DNA of 6,183 bases from contig DAOVAK010000181.1 of assembly GCA_030671095.1 (NCBI GenBank), forward strand, positions 1-6,183, given 5' to 3'. The translations under genes and the position numbers were made by a program. Of this stretch, positions 6,090 through 6,183 are shown in pieces (position 1 is the stretch's first letter; every line of letters starts with the position of its first letter). The DNA is from Deltaproteobacteria bacterium (GTDB lineage Bacteria > Desulfobacterota > DSM-4660 > Desulfatiglandales > HGW-15). A model generated the notes under the pieces. The model was not told the origin of the DNA. It was given only the letters and a program-made list of their open reading frames with translations, and did not search any database.

Positions 6090-6128
6090 CAAGGTGATAT
6101 CTATTTTGCTCCTTGCCGGTGGTCTGAT

Positions 6129-6144
6129 CTTTGAGACTTTGAGA
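6129..6144. repeat. Tandem 8-bp direct repeat
   Basis: CTTTGAGA occurs twice with no gap (6129-6136 and 6137-6144). It lies within a weak hairpin formed by ATCTTT (6127-6132) and AAAGAT (6144-6149). No function can be assigned; the surrounding bases to the window end show no gene. Confidence 0.5.
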
Positions 6145-6183
6145 AAGATTTCCTAAGTAATAACGGGACATTCTGCGATTAGT

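Noticed and set aside
6059..6117. CRISPR repeat or tRNA-like element in the GC-rich structured stretch upstream of dnaE
   Set aside because: No repeated unit with spacers is present, and the stems do not form a cloverleaf or contain the conserved T-arm and anticodon features.

Overview
The window looks like chromosomal DNA from an anaerobic bacterium. The best guess is a Desulfobacterota (deltaproteobacterial, sulfate-reducer or syntroph-like) lineage of intermediate G+C. This rests on a DUF362/4Fe-4S protein of the COG2768 type, a proteobacterial-style DnaE, and a periplasmic rhodanese of a type I recall from such genomes. The taxonomy is an inference; there is no rRNA or other marker in the window.

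Layout. (1) Positions 5-1114, minus strand: a complete Fe-S protein combining DUF362 with a double 4Fe-4S ferredoxin module. (2) Positions 1115-1474: a 360-bp divergent intergenic region. It holds a good minus-strand promoter for the Fe-S protein, a terminator-like structure in that gene's leader, and a separate plus-strand promoter. (3) Positions 1475-2113, plus strand: a secreted rhodanese-fold protein that has lost the catalytic cysteine. It is followed after 35 bp by a 60-aa protein that may have a helix-turn-helix fold (2149-2331); the two probably form an operon. (4) Positions 2332-2417: a short convergent intergenic gap with a C-rich/G-rich tract and no clear intrinsic terminator. (5) Positions 2418-5933, minus strand: dnaE, the replicative DNA polymerase III alpha subunit. 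It is full length, with an intact polymerase triad, a complete PHP metal site and a clamp-binding motif. (6) Positions 5934-6183: the dnaE upstream region. It contains a near-consensus promoter, a perfect 10-bp inverted repeat in the predicted leader, and further upstream a GC-rich nested palindrome plus small repeats. No gene is visible there.

The genes do not form one obvious pathway: dnaE is housekeeping, and the others look like accessory redox or sulfur-related functions. I found no mobile element, CRISPR array, RNA gene or convincing new multi-gene system. The observations most worth following are the cysteine-free rhodanese paired with a small putative regulator, and the structured leaders of dnaE and of the Fe-S gene.
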